Shown here: piece after piece, positions 17,147-25,856 of the stretch
Numbering within the stretch: the first letter of the stretch is position 1
How the letters are laid out: each line of letters opens with the position of its first letter
NCBI GenBank assembly: GCA_902606525.1
Contig: CACLGW010000007.1
Span: 1 to 50,230 of the forward strand
Direction of reading: 5' to 3'
Length of the DNA stretch: 50,230 nt
DNA from: an uncultured Bacteroidota bacterium
GTDB taxonomy: Bacteria; Bacteroidota; Bacteroidia; Flavobacteriales; Flavobacteriaceae
Translations under genes and position numbers: made by a program
Notes under the pieces: model-generated
Told to the model about the DNA's origin: nothing
Databases searched by the model: none
The model's input: only the letters and a program-made list of their open reading frames with translations

Positions 17147-18139
17147 TTAATTTATTTTTTGGTAGTGTTCTGTTTGTAATAAGATCTTAGTCAAAAATTC
17201 AGATAGATTCAAACCAAATGCTTTAACCTGTTTTGGTATAATACTTTCTTCTGTCATTCCTGGGACTGAATTAATTTCTAGTATGTGGGGCACTCCATTT
17301 TTAATGATAAAATCACTTCTAATAATGCCTCGCATACCTAATTTTGAGTAAATATTTTTTGATAATTCATCTAACTTTTTTTTCCATTTTTTGGAAATGT
17401 TAGCTGGAGTAATTTCTTCTGCCTGTCCCTCATATTTTGCTGAAAAGTCAAAAAAATTATTGTTTGTAATAATTTCGGTGATTGGAAGAGCAATTATATT
17501 GTTATCAATTTCAACAGTACCTACAGAAAATTCGCGACCATCTAAAAAACCCTCAATAATCAATTGCGAATCTTCATTAAAAGCTTTTTCTATAGAATTA
17601 ATTAAATCAATTTCTTCGGATACTTTGTATATTCCAAAGCTACTTCCTGCTCTATTAGCTTTTACAAAACATGGAAGGCCAACGCAGGCGATTATTTTAT
17701 TAGGATCAAGCTTATCACCTTTATCAAGAGTATAATATTTTGCAGTTGAGACATTCCATTCTCTTAAAATGGTGAGACAATCTCTTTTATTTAAGGTTAG
17801 GGATGCATTATAATTATCACAACTGGTGAAAGGAATTCCTATAAGCTCCCATAAGGCAGCTAGCTGCCCATTTTCTCCAATGGAACCATGAACAAGATTG
17901 AAAATTAGATCTAACTGAATTGAAGTATTTAATCCTTGAAGAGAAAAATCTCCTTTTGAAACATTATAAACATTACTTGAATCGTCTTTTGCAGTCCATG
18001 ATTCTTTAGTTAAGACAATCAAAAAAACCTCCCATTTTTTTCTATCAAGAGCCGAGTAAACATTTTTACCACTTTGAAGCGAAATATTATGTTCAGAGGA
18101 ATATCCTCCACAAACGACGCCAACTTTTTTTCTGTTCAT
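17147..18139 (-). CDS. ddl: D-alanine--D-alanine ligase
   Basis: An ATP-grasp enzyme making D-Ala-D-Ala for peptidoglycan. From the ATG at 18139 it has 330 residues (MNRKKVGVVCGGYSSEHNISLQSG); a GTG three codons upstream is also open but less likely. Motifs: GGYSSEH (first D-Ala site), LVHGSIGENGQLAALWELIGIPFTS, KANRAGSSFGIYKV (ATP), and the C-terminal GIIRSDFIIKNGVPHILEINSVPGMT with the Mg ligands. A well-formed Bacteroidota promoter lies just upstream. A divergent PASTA-domain gene shares the 84-bp intergenic region. Confidence 0.95.
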   Translation of the reverse strand: MNRKKVGVVCGGYSSEHNISLQSGKNVYSALDRKKWEVFLIVLTKESWTAKDDSSNVYNVSKGDFSLQGLNTSIQLDLIFNLVHGSIGENGQLAALWELIGIPFTSCDNYNASLTLNKRDCLTILREWNVSTAKYYTLDKGDKLDPNKIIACVGLPCFVKANRAGSSFGIYKVSEEIDLINSIEKAFNEDSQLIIEGFLDGREFSVGTVEIDNNIIALPITEIITNNNFFDFSAKYEGQAEEITPANISKKWKKKLDELSKNIYSKLGMRGIIRSDFIIKNGVPHILEINSVPGMTEESIIPKQVKAFGLNLSEFLTKILLQTEHYQKIN

Positions 18140-18155
18140 AATTTTCACTTATTTA

Positions 18156-18186
18156 CAAAGGTATATCATTTCAAAGCAATCAAAAA
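18156..18186 (-). promoter_or_regulatory. Bacteroidota-type promoter of ddl
   Basis: On the minus strand, TTTTTG (complement of 18181-18186) is followed by 17 bp and then TACCTTTG (complement of 18156-18163). This matches the -33 TTG / -7 TAnnTTTG promoter described for Bacteroides and Flavobacterium with an accepted spacing. The -7 box ends 16 bp before the ddl ATG. Confidence 0.6.
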
Positions 18187-18199
18187 GCTTAGGTTTTAT

Positions 18200-18207
18200 T
18201 ATCTTTA
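18200..18207 (+). promoter_or_regulatory. Putative -7 element of the PASTA-domain gene (TATCTTTA)
   Basis: TATCTTTA lies 16 nt before the ATG at 18224, one base from TAnnTTTG. No TTG is found at the right distance upstream. It is divergent to the ddl promoter in the same short intergenic region. Confidence 0.35.
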
Positions 18208-18223
18208 CTTACTAATTAATACG

Positions 18224-18775
18224 ATGAAATTTTTACGATTTTTATTTAATATATCATTTTATAGACATCTTTTTTATATAATCCTCTCAACTACTTTTTT
18301 ATTTATTTTTATTTCATTGGGCCTTCATGTTTATACCAATCATAATAAATATCAAAATGTTCCAGATTTTGAAGGCATTGAAATTGCTTTATTACCCAAA
18401 ATAATAGAAGATGAAAATTTACGCTTTGAGTTAACTGATTCTTCAAGTTTTGATCCAAAAAGACCACCATTAACAGTAATTTCTCATTTACCTTCAGCTG
18501 GAAGTGAAGTAAAAGAAAAACGGATGATTTACTTCACTATCAATCCTTCGGGCTTTCGAACAGCCACTGTACCTGATATAATTCAAATCACTAAGCGAAA
18601 CGCTGAGTCAATTATTAAATCCTCTGGTTTTGAAGTTGGTGAATTGACATACATGGATAATATTGGTAAAGATATGGTTCTTGAGATTCGTTTTGAAGGA
18701 AGGAAGATTATGCCAGGAGATATATTGTCTAAGGCTAGTAAAATAGATTTAGTTTTAGGAAATGGAAGAAGATAA
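18224..18775 (+). CDS. PASTA-domain membrane protein
   Basis: A 183-residue protein from the ATG at 18224; the frame is open 50 codons further up, but that part overlaps ddl and its promoter and looks non-coding. One TM helix (about residues 17-40, IILSTTFLFIFISLGLHVY) is followed by two PASTA repeats starting at NVPDFEGIEIALLPKII and TVPDIIQITKRNAESIIKSSGFEVG. PASTA domains bind peptidoglycan stems or act as spacers. Here there is no kinase or PBP attached. The stop overlaps the pseudouridine synthase start by 14 bp. The pairing with ddl on the other side fits a role at the cell wall, but this is inference. Confidence 0.85.
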   Translation: MKFLRFLFNISFYRHLFYIILSTTFLFIFISLGLHVYTNHNKYQNVPDFEGIEIALLPKIIEDENLRFELTDSSSFDPKRPPLTVISHLPSAGSEVKEKRMIYFTINPSGFRTATVPDIIQITKRNAESIIKSSGFEVGELTYMDNIGKDMVLEIRFEGRKIMPGDILSKASKIDLVLGNGRR

Positions 18776-19799
18776 ATCTAACTTTAAGGATATTCCTCCC
18801 ATTGATTCTTTTTATGAACATTTTTCCTTTATTGCAGATTTTGGTCAGTCACCGCTTAGAGTTGATAAATTTTTAATGTCTCGTATTGAAAATATAACTC
18901 GAAATAAAATCCAACAAGCAGCAAAATCAGGTAGTATTTATGTTGGCGACAAAGAAGTGAAGTCTAATTATAAAGTTAAAGGTGGAGATCAAGTCAAAGT
19001 TTTATTTTCACATCCACCCTATGAAAATTTAATTGTATCTGAGGATCTTCCCTTAAATATTATTTATGAGGATAAATTTATTATTGTAGTAGATAAACCC
19101 GCTGGGATGGTTGTTCATCCGGGCCATGGAAACTATTCAGGGACCTTATTAAATGGTTTATTACACCATTTTAAAAAATTACCAAAAAATTCCAACAATC
19201 GACCAGGGCTAGTTCACCGTATTGATAAAGATACAAGTGGATTATTAGTTGTTGCAAAGACAGAATCTGCTATGACAAAGCTAGCAAAACAATTTTTTGA
19301 TAAAACCTCAAAGAGAAAGTATATTGCACTAGTCTGGGGTAATTTTGAAGAAGATTCAGGAACTTATCAAGGAGCCATTGGACGCCATCCAAAAAATAGG
19401 TTACAAATGACTGTTTTCGAGGATAATTCTCAGGGGAAAGAAGCAATAACTCATTATAAAGTTTTGGAACGTTTTAGTTACGTTACTCTTTTGGAATGCC
19501 AATTAGAGACAGGAAGAACTCATCAGATAAGAGCTCATATGAAATATTTTGGACATACTTTATTTAATGATTCTCGATATGGTGGAAATGTTATATTAAA
19601 AGGTACTAGCTTTACCAAATATCGTCAGTTTGTTCAAAATTGTTTTTCATTATTGCCGCGTCAGGCGCTACATGCAAAAACATTGGGCTTTATTCATCCT
19701 CACACTGGTGAGAGTATGGAATTTATTTCTCCAATGCCTGAAGACCTAAATAATACTCTAAAAAAGTGGCGACTATACGTTCAACAGAAGAGTTTATAG
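18762..19799 (+). CDS. RluA-family 23S rRNA pseudouridine synthase (RluD-like)
   Basis: A 345-residue protein. An N-terminal S4 RNA-binding domain (LRVDKFLMSRIENITRNKIQQA) precedes the catalytic domain with the RluA signature RPGLVHRIDKDTSGLLVVAK, where the Asp in HRIDKDT is the nucleophile. Further motifs are YIALVWGNFEEDSG and LETGRTHQIRAHMKYFGH. The S4 domain and length fit RluD (positions 1911/1915/1917 of 23S rRNA) best, but RluC-like specificity cannot be excluded. It is translationally coupled to the PASTA gene by a 14-bp overlap. Confidence 0.92.
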   Translation: MEEDKSNFKDIPPIDSFYEHFSFIADFGQSPLRVDKFLMSRIENITRNKIQQAAKSGSIYVGDKEVKSNYKVKGGDQVKVLFSHPPYENLIVSEDLPLNIIYEDKFIIVVDKPAGMVVHPGHGNYSGTLLNGLLHHFKKLPKNSNNRPGLVHRIDKDTSGLLVVAKTESAMTKLAKQFFDKTSKRKYIALVWGNFEEDSGTYQGAIGRHPKNRLQMTVFEDNSQGKEAITHYKVLERFSYVTLLECQLETGRTHQIRAHMKYFGHTLFNDSRYGGNVILKGTSFTKYRQFVQNCFSLLPRQALHAKTLGFIHPHTGESMEFISPMPEDLNNTLKKWRLYVQQKSL

Positions 19800-19879
19800 A
19801 TTAGAATGTAATAGTACGAGTTATCATACTTGGATAAAGATTTAAAAGCTTGTAATTTTAGTTTTTAAAATTATAGATT

Positions 19880-20644
19880 ATGAAGATATTAATTTCTCCG
19901 GCAAAGTCTCTCGAATTAAAAAGTTCAATGCCAACAAAACGAGTAACTATACCAAAATTTATGAAGGAGGCAACCTTTATCAATTCTTTATTAAGGGAAA
20001 AATCTCCAAAATACCTAAAAGAATTAATGAGTATTTCAGAGAAATTGGCTGATTTAAATTGGAAACGAAACCAAAATTTTACCAGCTCAGAAATTGATCA
20101 ACAAAACAGTAGAGCTGCAATTTATACATTTATTGGTGATGTTTATAAAGGATTAGACCCATATAATTTACCTAAAGAAAAAATTGATCAAATGCAAAGT
20201 CAAATTCGAATTTTATCAGGTCTGTACGGTATATTAAAGCCCTTGGACCAAATTCAGCCATATCGTTTAGAGATGGGAACAAAAATTAACATAGGTTCTA
20301 GTAAAAATCTTTATTCTTTTTGGAAAAATAAAATAACAACCCAACTTAAAAGTGAGTTAAAAGAAGCTGAGTTAATTGTTAATTTGGCTAGTAAGGAATA
20401 TTTCAGTGCAATAGATACAGACTTACTTGATAATCGAATATTAAGCCCAGTGTTTAAGGATTTTAAAAATGGAAAACCTAAAATAATTTCTTTTTTTGCT
20501 AAAAAGGCGCGTGGAATGATGGCACGTCATCTTATAAATCTTGGTGCATCAAGTATAGAAGATATTCTTTCATTCTCAGTAGATGGATATAAATATAGCG
20601 ATGAAGATACAATTGATGATATGCATCCGGTTTTTATTAGATGA
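19880..20644 (+). CDS. yaaA: YaaA family peroxide-stress protein (DUF328/UPF0246)
   Basis: A 254-residue protein matching the full length of YaaA. Family features are the start MKILISPAKSLELKS, the IYTFIGDVYKGLDPYNL segment, ILSGLYGILKPLDQIQPYRLEMG and LIVNLASKEYFSAID, and the end FAKKARGMMARHLI. In E. coli YaaA lowers free iron during H2O2 stress and its fold binds DNA. It stands alone, 80 bp after the pseudouridine synthase, and converges on the M15 peptidase with 38 bp between stops. Confidence 0.95.
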   Translation: MKILISPAKSLELKSSMPTKRVTIPKFMKEATFINSLLREKSPKYLKELMSISEKLADLNWKRNQNFTSSEIDQQNSRAAIYTFIGDVYKGLDPYNLPKEKIDQMQSQIRILSGLYGILKPLDQIQPYRLEMGTKINIGSSKNLYSFWKNKITTQLKSELKEAELIVNLASKEYFSAIDTDLLDNRILSPVFKDFKNGKPKIISFFAKKARGMMARHLINLGASSIEDILSFSVDGYKYSDEDTIDDMHPVFIR

Positions 20645-20682
20645 TTTACAAAGCAACAAAATATTCTTTTAGTTTTTTATAA

Positions 20683-21399
20683 TCATTTTAAACTTGATGA
20701 TATACCTAACACATTTTCCCTAATATACTTTTTTAGAAAAGCTGGGCTAATGTGCTCTCTTCCCTCAAGGGTTTCAGGAATTAAAAGACTACTAAGATCT
20801 AGCTCTAAATAGGACTTTAGCATTGGAATGGCTAACGGAGCATAACTGTAATGCCAGGGTTCGTATTTAAAGCCTCCTCTTTCAAAATCATTTGTATACG
20901 GTCTTACAAATCCAAATTTTGCTGCATTTTTATCTAACCAAACTTTTAATGGAGCGTAAGGTCCTTGCCCATGAAATTTTTCTGTAAGTAATAAATCTCC
21001 TTTTCTGGGTTTAAATCCATCAATAATATCGATATCTGTTCCCCAGTGATGTCTTGAAGTTCCTGGAAGAGTAGAATATTCAATAATTTTTTCAATATTT
21101 TGTTCAGGGCTTAATCCTTTACTTTTATTGGCTTTAAATTTCCTATTCCAAATAGCAGTTTGACGATCATATGAGCGATATGCTGAAACAATTTTAATAT
21201 CAAATCCTGCTTTTAGAGCCGCTATTTTCATTTTTTCAAAAGCCTCGGCAACCTGAGGAATCAAACCATTTGATTTACTGTAAAGTTCAGGGTCATTTTG
21301 TCCCATCAATTTAGCTCTTGAAAACCTAAGTTCATTTTGTGCTCTTAGGTTTTGAACAATAAAAATTAAAATTATTAGAATAAATAGTTTATTTGTCAT
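20683..21399 (-). CDS. M15-family D-Ala-D-Ala carboxypeptidase (VanY/LD-carboxypeptidase-like), exported
   Basis: A peptidoglycan-trimming zinc peptidase of 238 residues with a signal peptide (MTNKLFILIILIFIVQNLRAQ). The M15B zinc site is visible: SRHHWGTDIDI (His and Asp ligands) and EPWHYSYAP (His ligand with the preceding Glu as base). The substrate region SAYRSYDRQTAIWN is also typical. The start overlaps the upstream GNAT gene by 11 bp, so both are co-transcribed. Whether it cuts DD- or LD-bonds is not decidable here. Confidence 0.88.
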   Translation of the reverse strand: MTNKLFILIILIFIVQNLRAQNELRFSRAKLMGQNDPELYSKSNGLIPQVAEAFEKMKIAALKAGFDIKIVSAYRSYDRQTAIWNRKFKANKSKGLSPEQNIEKIIEYSTLPGTSRHHWGTDIDIIDGFKPRKGDLLLTEKFHGQGPYAPLKVWLDKNAAKFGFVRPYTNDFERGGFKYEPWHYSYAPLAIPMLKSYLELDLSSLLIPETLEGREHISPAFLKKYIRENVLGISSSLK

Positions 21400-21847
21400 T
21401 ATAAAGGTATTTAATGAAACGTTGATGCTTACCTATAGATTTAATTTCAAATGGTTCTCCAATTGGTGTAAAACCATTTTCAAGATATAGTGTATTTGCT
21501 TGCACACGCGCATTTAACCAAAAACAATCTGGGCTTTGAATCAATCTGATTTTTTTTAAAGCATGCTGAATAAGCATAGATGCAATACCTTTACGTTGAA
21601 AAGTAGGTTCAACTGCAATAGCTCTTAACTGGACTGCTTTAAGATCATTATTTTGTGGAAATGTTTTTTGAAATGCACTAAGAATACCAATCAGTTTTTT
21701 AGAATGAAAAGCCCCAAGGTGAATAGTTTCTTTAGCTTCATCATGATCAAAAAAACAACTGTTATATGGCTTACCTTTTCTTAGTAGTTGATGTCTTAAC
21801 AGATATGTCATACTTGCCTCAATTTCTAAAATCTTAAATTTCATCAT
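21389..21847 (-). CDS. GNAT-family N-acetyltransferase
   Basis: A 152-residue acyl-CoA-dependent acetyltransferase. Motif A is seen as VQLRAIAVEPTFQRKGIASM (V-x-x-x-x-Q/RxxGxA/G), with motif B around CFWLNARVQANTLYLENGFTPIGE. Substrate unknown; the ending AxxLYxxxGF is common in ElaA-like and related GNATs. It is divergent from the CarboxypepD_reg gene across 56 bp and overlaps the M15 peptidase by 11 bp. Confidence 0.85.
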   Translation of the reverse strand: MMKFKILEIEASMTYLLRHQLLRKGKPYNSCFFDHDEAKETIHLGAFHSKKLIGILSAFQKTFPQNNDLKAVQLRAIAVEPTFQRKGIASMLIQHALKKIRLIQSPDCFWLNARVQANTLYLENGFTPIGEPFEIKSIGKHQRFIKYLYNDK

Positions 21848-21903
21848 TAAAAAATTAACAACTAATAGGGTATTTTTTCAACATACAAAACTATCTTTAT
21901 AAT

Positions 21904-22638
21904 ATGAAAAATACATTTTTTTTATGGTTTTATCTCTTATTTTCATTCCTTGTTTTTGGACAAGAAAGAAAGATAATAAAAGGTCAGCTTCTTTATAAGA
22001 ATACCAAGGTAATAGCAGCTAACGTTGTAAATAATACAGCTCAAATTAATACAATTACAAACAGCGATGGGGAATTTGAGATAGAGGTTGCGGAGGGCGA
22101 TAATATTATTTTTTCTTCAATCCAATACCAAATTCGTACTGTAAAAATAACACCAGATATTTTGAAAAAGAATCGCTTAGTTGTTTCAGTTAATGAAAAT
22201 ATAAACGAGCTCAAAGAAGTGGTTGTAACTACAGAAGATGTAGAAAAATTTTTAGACTTAAAAGAAGAAGAATTTAAAGGTTTTGATTACGAAACTGACA
22301 AGTCCTCTAAATTAGAGAATCAAGCCATTAGGGACCGAGTAATTTCAAATGGAATTGATTTTGTAAATATTGCGAAGTTATTGGCTAAAGCTTTTTCAAA
22401 TAAAACAGAAGAAGAACAACTTCGATTAAAACCAAGTGAAATATTACCATTAGTTTTTGATAACACTTTTTTTGAAAAAGATTTAGATTTAACTACAGAA
22501 CAAATTGTAGGGTTTTTAGAATATGTTGATGAACAATTAACCACTGGCAAGTTATTAAAACAAGAAAAACAATTTCAATTAATTGACTATTTAATTAACA
22601 AGAGTAAAGATTTTAAAAATATTCAATACAATGAATAA
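21904..22638 (+). CDS. Exported CarboxypepD_reg-like domain protein
   Basis: A 244-residue protein with a signal peptide (MKNTFFLWFYLLFSFLVFGQ, Q following the cleavage site). A single carboxypeptidase-regulatory-like beta-sandwich follows (about residues 25-105): IKGQLLYKNTKVIAANVVN, TITNSDGEFEIEVAEGDNIIFSSIQY and NINELKEVVV, which resembles the N-terminal plug-associated domain of SusC proteins. The second half is charged and alpha-helical without a recognised domain. It is the first of three genes ending in the M1 peptidase and is probably periplasmic or at the outer membrane. A TATCTTTA stretch lies only 4 nt before its ATG. Confidence 0.8.
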   Translation: MKNTFFLWFYLLFSFLVFGQERKIIKGQLLYKNTKVIAANVVNNTAQINTITNSDGEFEIEVAEGDNIIFSSIQYQIRTVKITPDILKKNRLVVSVNENINELKEVVVTTEDVEKFLDLKEEEFKGFDYETDKSSKLENQAIRDRVISNGIDFVNIAKLLAKAFSNKTEEEQLRLKPSEILPLVFDNTFFEKDLDLTTEQIVGFLEYVDEQLTTGKLLKQEKQFQLIDYLINKSKDFKNIQYNE

Positions 22639-22653
22639 GAAATAACTAATAAC

Positions 22654-23154
22654 ATGTCATTTTTCCCATCTATTTTATTCCTATTTCTTTCATTTATCTC
22701 AAAAAATCAAGATGGTCACAAGTTTTATGTTAGTACAACTAATTTAGTTTATAAAAAAGAAAAGAGTTCCCTTCAAATTACAAGTCAATTATTTATTGAT
22801 GATATTGAACTTTTATTACAACTTGAAAATCCAAAATTGACACTTTATCCAGATTCTAATTCAAAAAAAATAGATCTAGCTTTAGAAGATGTTTTAAAAA
22901 AGAGCTTAAAGATTCAAATAGATCAAGAGTGGAAAAACTATTCTTTTCTTGGTAAGGAATACAAAAATGATATACTTCAATGTTATATGGAAATTGAAGG
23001 GACAATATCACCAAAAATCATAACTGTTCAAAATACTATTTTATTTAGTCTCTTTAAAGATCAGCAAAATATTATTCACTTTAAGAATGGAAATAAAAGA
23101 AAGAGTTTTTTATTACACTCTGACAATGAAGTGATAAGATTTTCTTTAAATTAA
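22654..23154 (+). CDS. DUF6702-like exported protein
   Basis: A 166-residue protein with a short hydrophobic N-terminus (MSFFPSILFLFLSFISKNQ). It is followed by HKFYVSTTNLVYKKEKSSLQITSQLFIDDIELLLQ, which matches the pattern of DUF6702 proteins as I remember them (HKFYVS...SLQI..R.FIDDLE). Family assignment is from memory of this motif and from context: such genes often precede an M1 peptidase in flavobacteria. Function unknown. It lies 15 bp after the previous gene and 59 bp before the M1 peptidase. Confidence 0.65.
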   Translation: MSFFPSILFLFLSFISKNQDGHKFYVSTTNLVYKKEKSSLQITSQLFIDDIELLLQLENPKLTLYPDSNSKKIDLALEDVLKKSLKIQIDQEWKNYSFLGKEYKNDILQCYMEIEGTISPKIITVQNTILFSLFKDQQNIIHFKNGNKRKSFLLHSDNEVIRFSLN

Positions 23155-23213
23155 GGCGGAAATTACTTTTATGTATATTTATGATTCCGAATTAAAAATA
23201 ACAATAATTGATT

Positions 23214-25502
23214 ATGAAAAAAGTTAGTATTAATATTAAAAATTCCCTTGCTTTCTTATTAATAGCATCGTTCATGGTTAATGCTCAAGTCCAAAAAGGG
23301 CATACTAATAAAAATAAATTTAGGCAGTTGTACGATCAGTTTGCTGATCCAAACAAGTACCATAATGCTTCTGGAGCACCAGGAGTTGAATATTATCAGC
23401 AAAAAGTTGATTATAAAATGGACATTGAATTGGATGATCTAAATAGTATGCTCTATGGGGAAGAAACTATTAAATACCATAATAACTCTCCAGACAAGAT
23501 CACATATTTATGGCTTCAGTTAGATCAAAATATACGAAAGAAAGATGCTCCTAACCTAGAAAAAAATAGTTCTGGGAATTCAGTAACTCAAAGACCATCA
23601 TCTTTTGTCAGAAGTTTTGTAAAAGATAATTTTGATGGAGGGTTTAATATTGATTGGGTTCGTGATCTTGATGGCAAACCACTTTCTTTCAAAATAAATC
23701 AAACAATGATGAGAATTGATGTACCTAAAGCAATTGCTCCAGGACAAGTTTTTGAATTCAAAATCAAGTGGTGGTATAATATCAATAATAGAATGGATTA
23801 TGGGGGACGTTCCGGATATGAAACTTTTGAAAATGATTCAAACAAAGTATATACAATAGCTCAATTTTTCCCTAGACTTTGTGTTTATAACGATGTAGAG
23901 GGATGGCAGAATTACCAATTTTGGGGGAATGGTGAATTTGCATTAGAATTTGGTGATTATGAGGTAAATATAACAGTACCTTCTGATCATATTTTGGAGG
24001 CCACTGGAAGCCTTCAAAATCCTAAAGAGGTTCTTACAAGAGAAGAATTTAAGCGTTTTCAAGATTCTAATTCAAGTTATGATAAACCTATTATAATTGT
24101 AAATCAAGAAGAAGCTCTTTCCAAAGAGTTATTATTTTCAAAATCAAAAAGTATTTGGAGATTTCGGGCAAAAAATGTTAGGGATTTTGCATTTGCTTCA
24201 TCTAGAAAATTTATCTGGGAACGTCAAGCAGTCAATGTTGGCAAAAACAAAGTAATTGCAGTTTCTATTTATCCAAAAGAAGGAAATCCTTTATGGGAGG
24301 AATACTCGACTAAGGCTGTCATACAGACTCTTAAAACGTATTCGAAATTCACCTTTGACTATCCTTATCCCAAAGCAGTTTCAGTCCATGCAAGAAATAT
24401 AGGTATGGAATATCCTATGATTTGTTTTAATTTCGGGAGACCTGAAGAAGATGGATCTTATTCTGATCGAACCAAGTTTGGAATGATTAGCGTGATCATT
24501 CATGAAGTTGGACACAATTATTTCCCTATGATAGTTAATTCAGATGAGCGCCAATGGGGATGGATGGACGAAGGATTAGATACTTTTGTACAATACTTAA
24601 CTGAGCAAGATTTTGGAAATTCATACCCTGAATCAATTGGTGGTCTCGAGAAATATCCGTCACGCAGAGGAGCAGCTAGTAAGATTGTACCATATATGGC
24701 GGGAAATCAAGATTTCATTGCACCTATAATGTCTAATCCTGAAAATGTTTATCAACTGGGGCCTAATGCTTATGCAAAACCCGCTACAGCTTTAAATATT
24801 TTAAGAGAAACTGTTATGGGACATGAAGCATTTGACCATGCTTTTAAGACTTATTCAAAAAGATGGATGTTTAAGCACCCAACTCCAGAAGATTTTTTTA
24901 GAACTATGGAAGATGCCTCAGCTATTGATTTAGATTGGTTTTGGAGGGGTTGGTTTTACTCTACAGATGTAGTTGATATTGGAGTTAAAAATGTTAATCA
25001 ATATTATTTTTCTGATTCACCAGACCAAAAGGCGAAATCAAAATTAGAATCCTACGGATACGATTTAGAAAATTTACCTGATTTGATATTTAAAATTGAT
25101 CAAGACAGTGAGTCATTTAATCCTGATTTAATTGATAAAAATCCTGTTGAAAACTCTAAAATTTTAAAGGATTATTTATTAGAACAAGCAATAGATATAA
25201 AAACAGAGACACCCAAATATTTTTATGAAGTAGAATTTGAAAAACCAGGAGGCCTTGTTATGCCATTAATAGTTGAATATAAATATTCTGACGGAAGTAC
25301 AGAACGTATAGTTTATCCCGCCCAATTATGGAGAAAAAACGATTCAAGCGTGACAAAAATAATTGCCTCAAATAAAGAATTAATTGGTGTAACAATAGAT
25401 CCTGATTTTGAAACTGCAGATGTAAATATAGATAATAACAATTGGCCAAAACAAGAGGCACCCTCAGATTTTGATAGATTTAAAGAAAAAATTAAAGGAT
25501 AG
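23214..25502 (+). CDS. M1-family metallopeptidase, exported
   Basis: A zinc aminopeptidase-like enzyme of 762 residues from the ATG at 23214 (a TTG two codons earlier is also open). A signal peptide ends at about MVNAQ. The N-terminal beta-domain follows (YKMDIELDDLNSMLYGEETIKYHNNSP). The gluzincin site is HEVGH at 430-434, with the third ligand Glu at 453 in WMDEGLDTF. The usual exopeptidase GAMEN loop appears as GMEYPMICF, where Glu is kept. After the catalytic domain comes DLDWFWRGWFYSTDVVDIGV, typical of this Bacteroidota group, and a C-terminal beta-rich region. Likely a periplasmic or surface peptidase. Confidence 0.92.
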   Translation: MKKVSINIKNSLAFLLIASFMVNAQVQKGHTNKNKFRQLYDQFADPNKYHNASGAPGVEYYQQKVDYKMDIELDDLNSMLYGEETIKYHNNSPDKITYLWLQLDQNIRKKDAPNLEKNSSGNSVTQRPSSFVRSFVKDNFDGGFNIDWVRDLDGKPLSFKINQTMMRIDVPKAIAPGQVFEFKIKWWYNINNRMDYGGRSGYETFENDSNKVYTIAQFFPRLCVYNDVEGWQNYQFWGNGEFALEFGDYEVNITVPSDHILEATGSLQNPKEVLTREEFKRFQDSNSSYDKPIIIVNQEEALSKELLFSKSKSIWRFRAKNVRDFAFASSRKFIWERQAVNVGKNKVIAVSIYPKEGNPLWEEYSTKAVIQTLKTYSKFTFDYPYPKAVSVHARNIGMEYPMICFNFGRPEEDGSYSDRTKFGMISVIIHEVGHNYFPMIVNSDERQWGWMDEGLDTFVQYLTEQDFGNSYPESIGGLEKYPSRRGAASKIVPYMAGNQDFIAPIMSNPENVYQLGPNAYAKPATALNILRETVMGHEAFDHAFKTYSKRWMFKHPTPEDFFRTMEDASAIDLDWFWRGWFYSTDVVDIGVKNVNQYYFSDSPDQKAKSKLESYGYDLENLPDLIFKIDQDSESFNPDLIDKNPVENSKILKDYLLEQAIDIKTETPKYFYEVEFEKPGGLVMPLIVEYKYSDGSTERIVYPAQLWRKNDSSVTKIIASNKELIGVTIDPDFETADVNIDNNNWPKQEAPSDFDRFKEKIKG

Positions 25503-25555
25503 TAAATCAAAATACTCATTCTAATAAAGGTTTAGGTATTTTTTTTTAAACCTCA

Positions 25556-25563
25556 TATCTTTG
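25556..25563 (+). promoter_or_regulatory. Putative -7 element of tatA (TATCTTTG)
   Basis: TATCTTTG is a perfect match to TAnnTTTG and ends 14 nt before the tatA ATG. No TTG occurs at 17-23 bp upstream, so only half of the promoter is supported. Confidence 0.4.
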
Positions 25564-25577
25564 TTTAAAACAGAAAC

Positions 25578-25856
25578 ATGCTTTTATTTATAAGTGGGGC
25601 GGAAATCGTCTTTGTTTTTTTTATTGTTTTATTAGTATTAGGAGCAGATAAAATACCTTCTATAGCAAGAACATTGGCTAAAGGAATGACACAAGTACGT
25701 CAAGCTACAAATGATATCAAAAGTGAAATCCAAAAAAGTACAGATGTTGATATTCAAAACCCCACGAAAAATTTAACTCAGGATTTTAAGAAAGAAGTTG
25801 ATAAAGTTAAAAAAGATTTTACCGACTTAGGAGATTCAATAAAACGTGACCTTTAA
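25578..25856 (+). CDS. tatA: Sec-independent translocase subunit TatA/TatB
   Basis: A 92-residue protein with one N-terminal TM helix (about residues 5-23, ISGAEIVFVFFIVLLVLGADKIP), the short hinge and then the amphipathic helix ARTLAKGMTQVRQATNDIK, followed by a charged tail. The GAEIVFVFFIVLLVLGADKIP pattern (Glu at position 9 and G-x-D-K-I-P) fits flavobacterial TatA/E; distinction from TatB is not possible by motif alone. It has a -7 element upstream and a 4-bp convergent overlap with the O-methyltransferase. Confidence 0.85.
   Translation: MLLFISGAEIVFVFFIVLLVLGADKIPSIARTLAKGMTQVRQATNDIKSEIQKSTDVDIQNPTKNLTQDFKKEVDKVKKDFTDLGDSIKRDL

Noticed and set aside
18074-18223. N-terminal 50-codon extension of the PASTA protein
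   Set aside because: It overlaps ddl and its promoter and lacks any protein-like pattern; ATG 18224 directly precedes the TM helix.
25528-25553. AGGTTT...AAACCT with a T-run between the M1 peptidase and tatA, as a terminator
   Set aside because: The T-run is in the loop and not behind the stem, and the stem has only six pairs.
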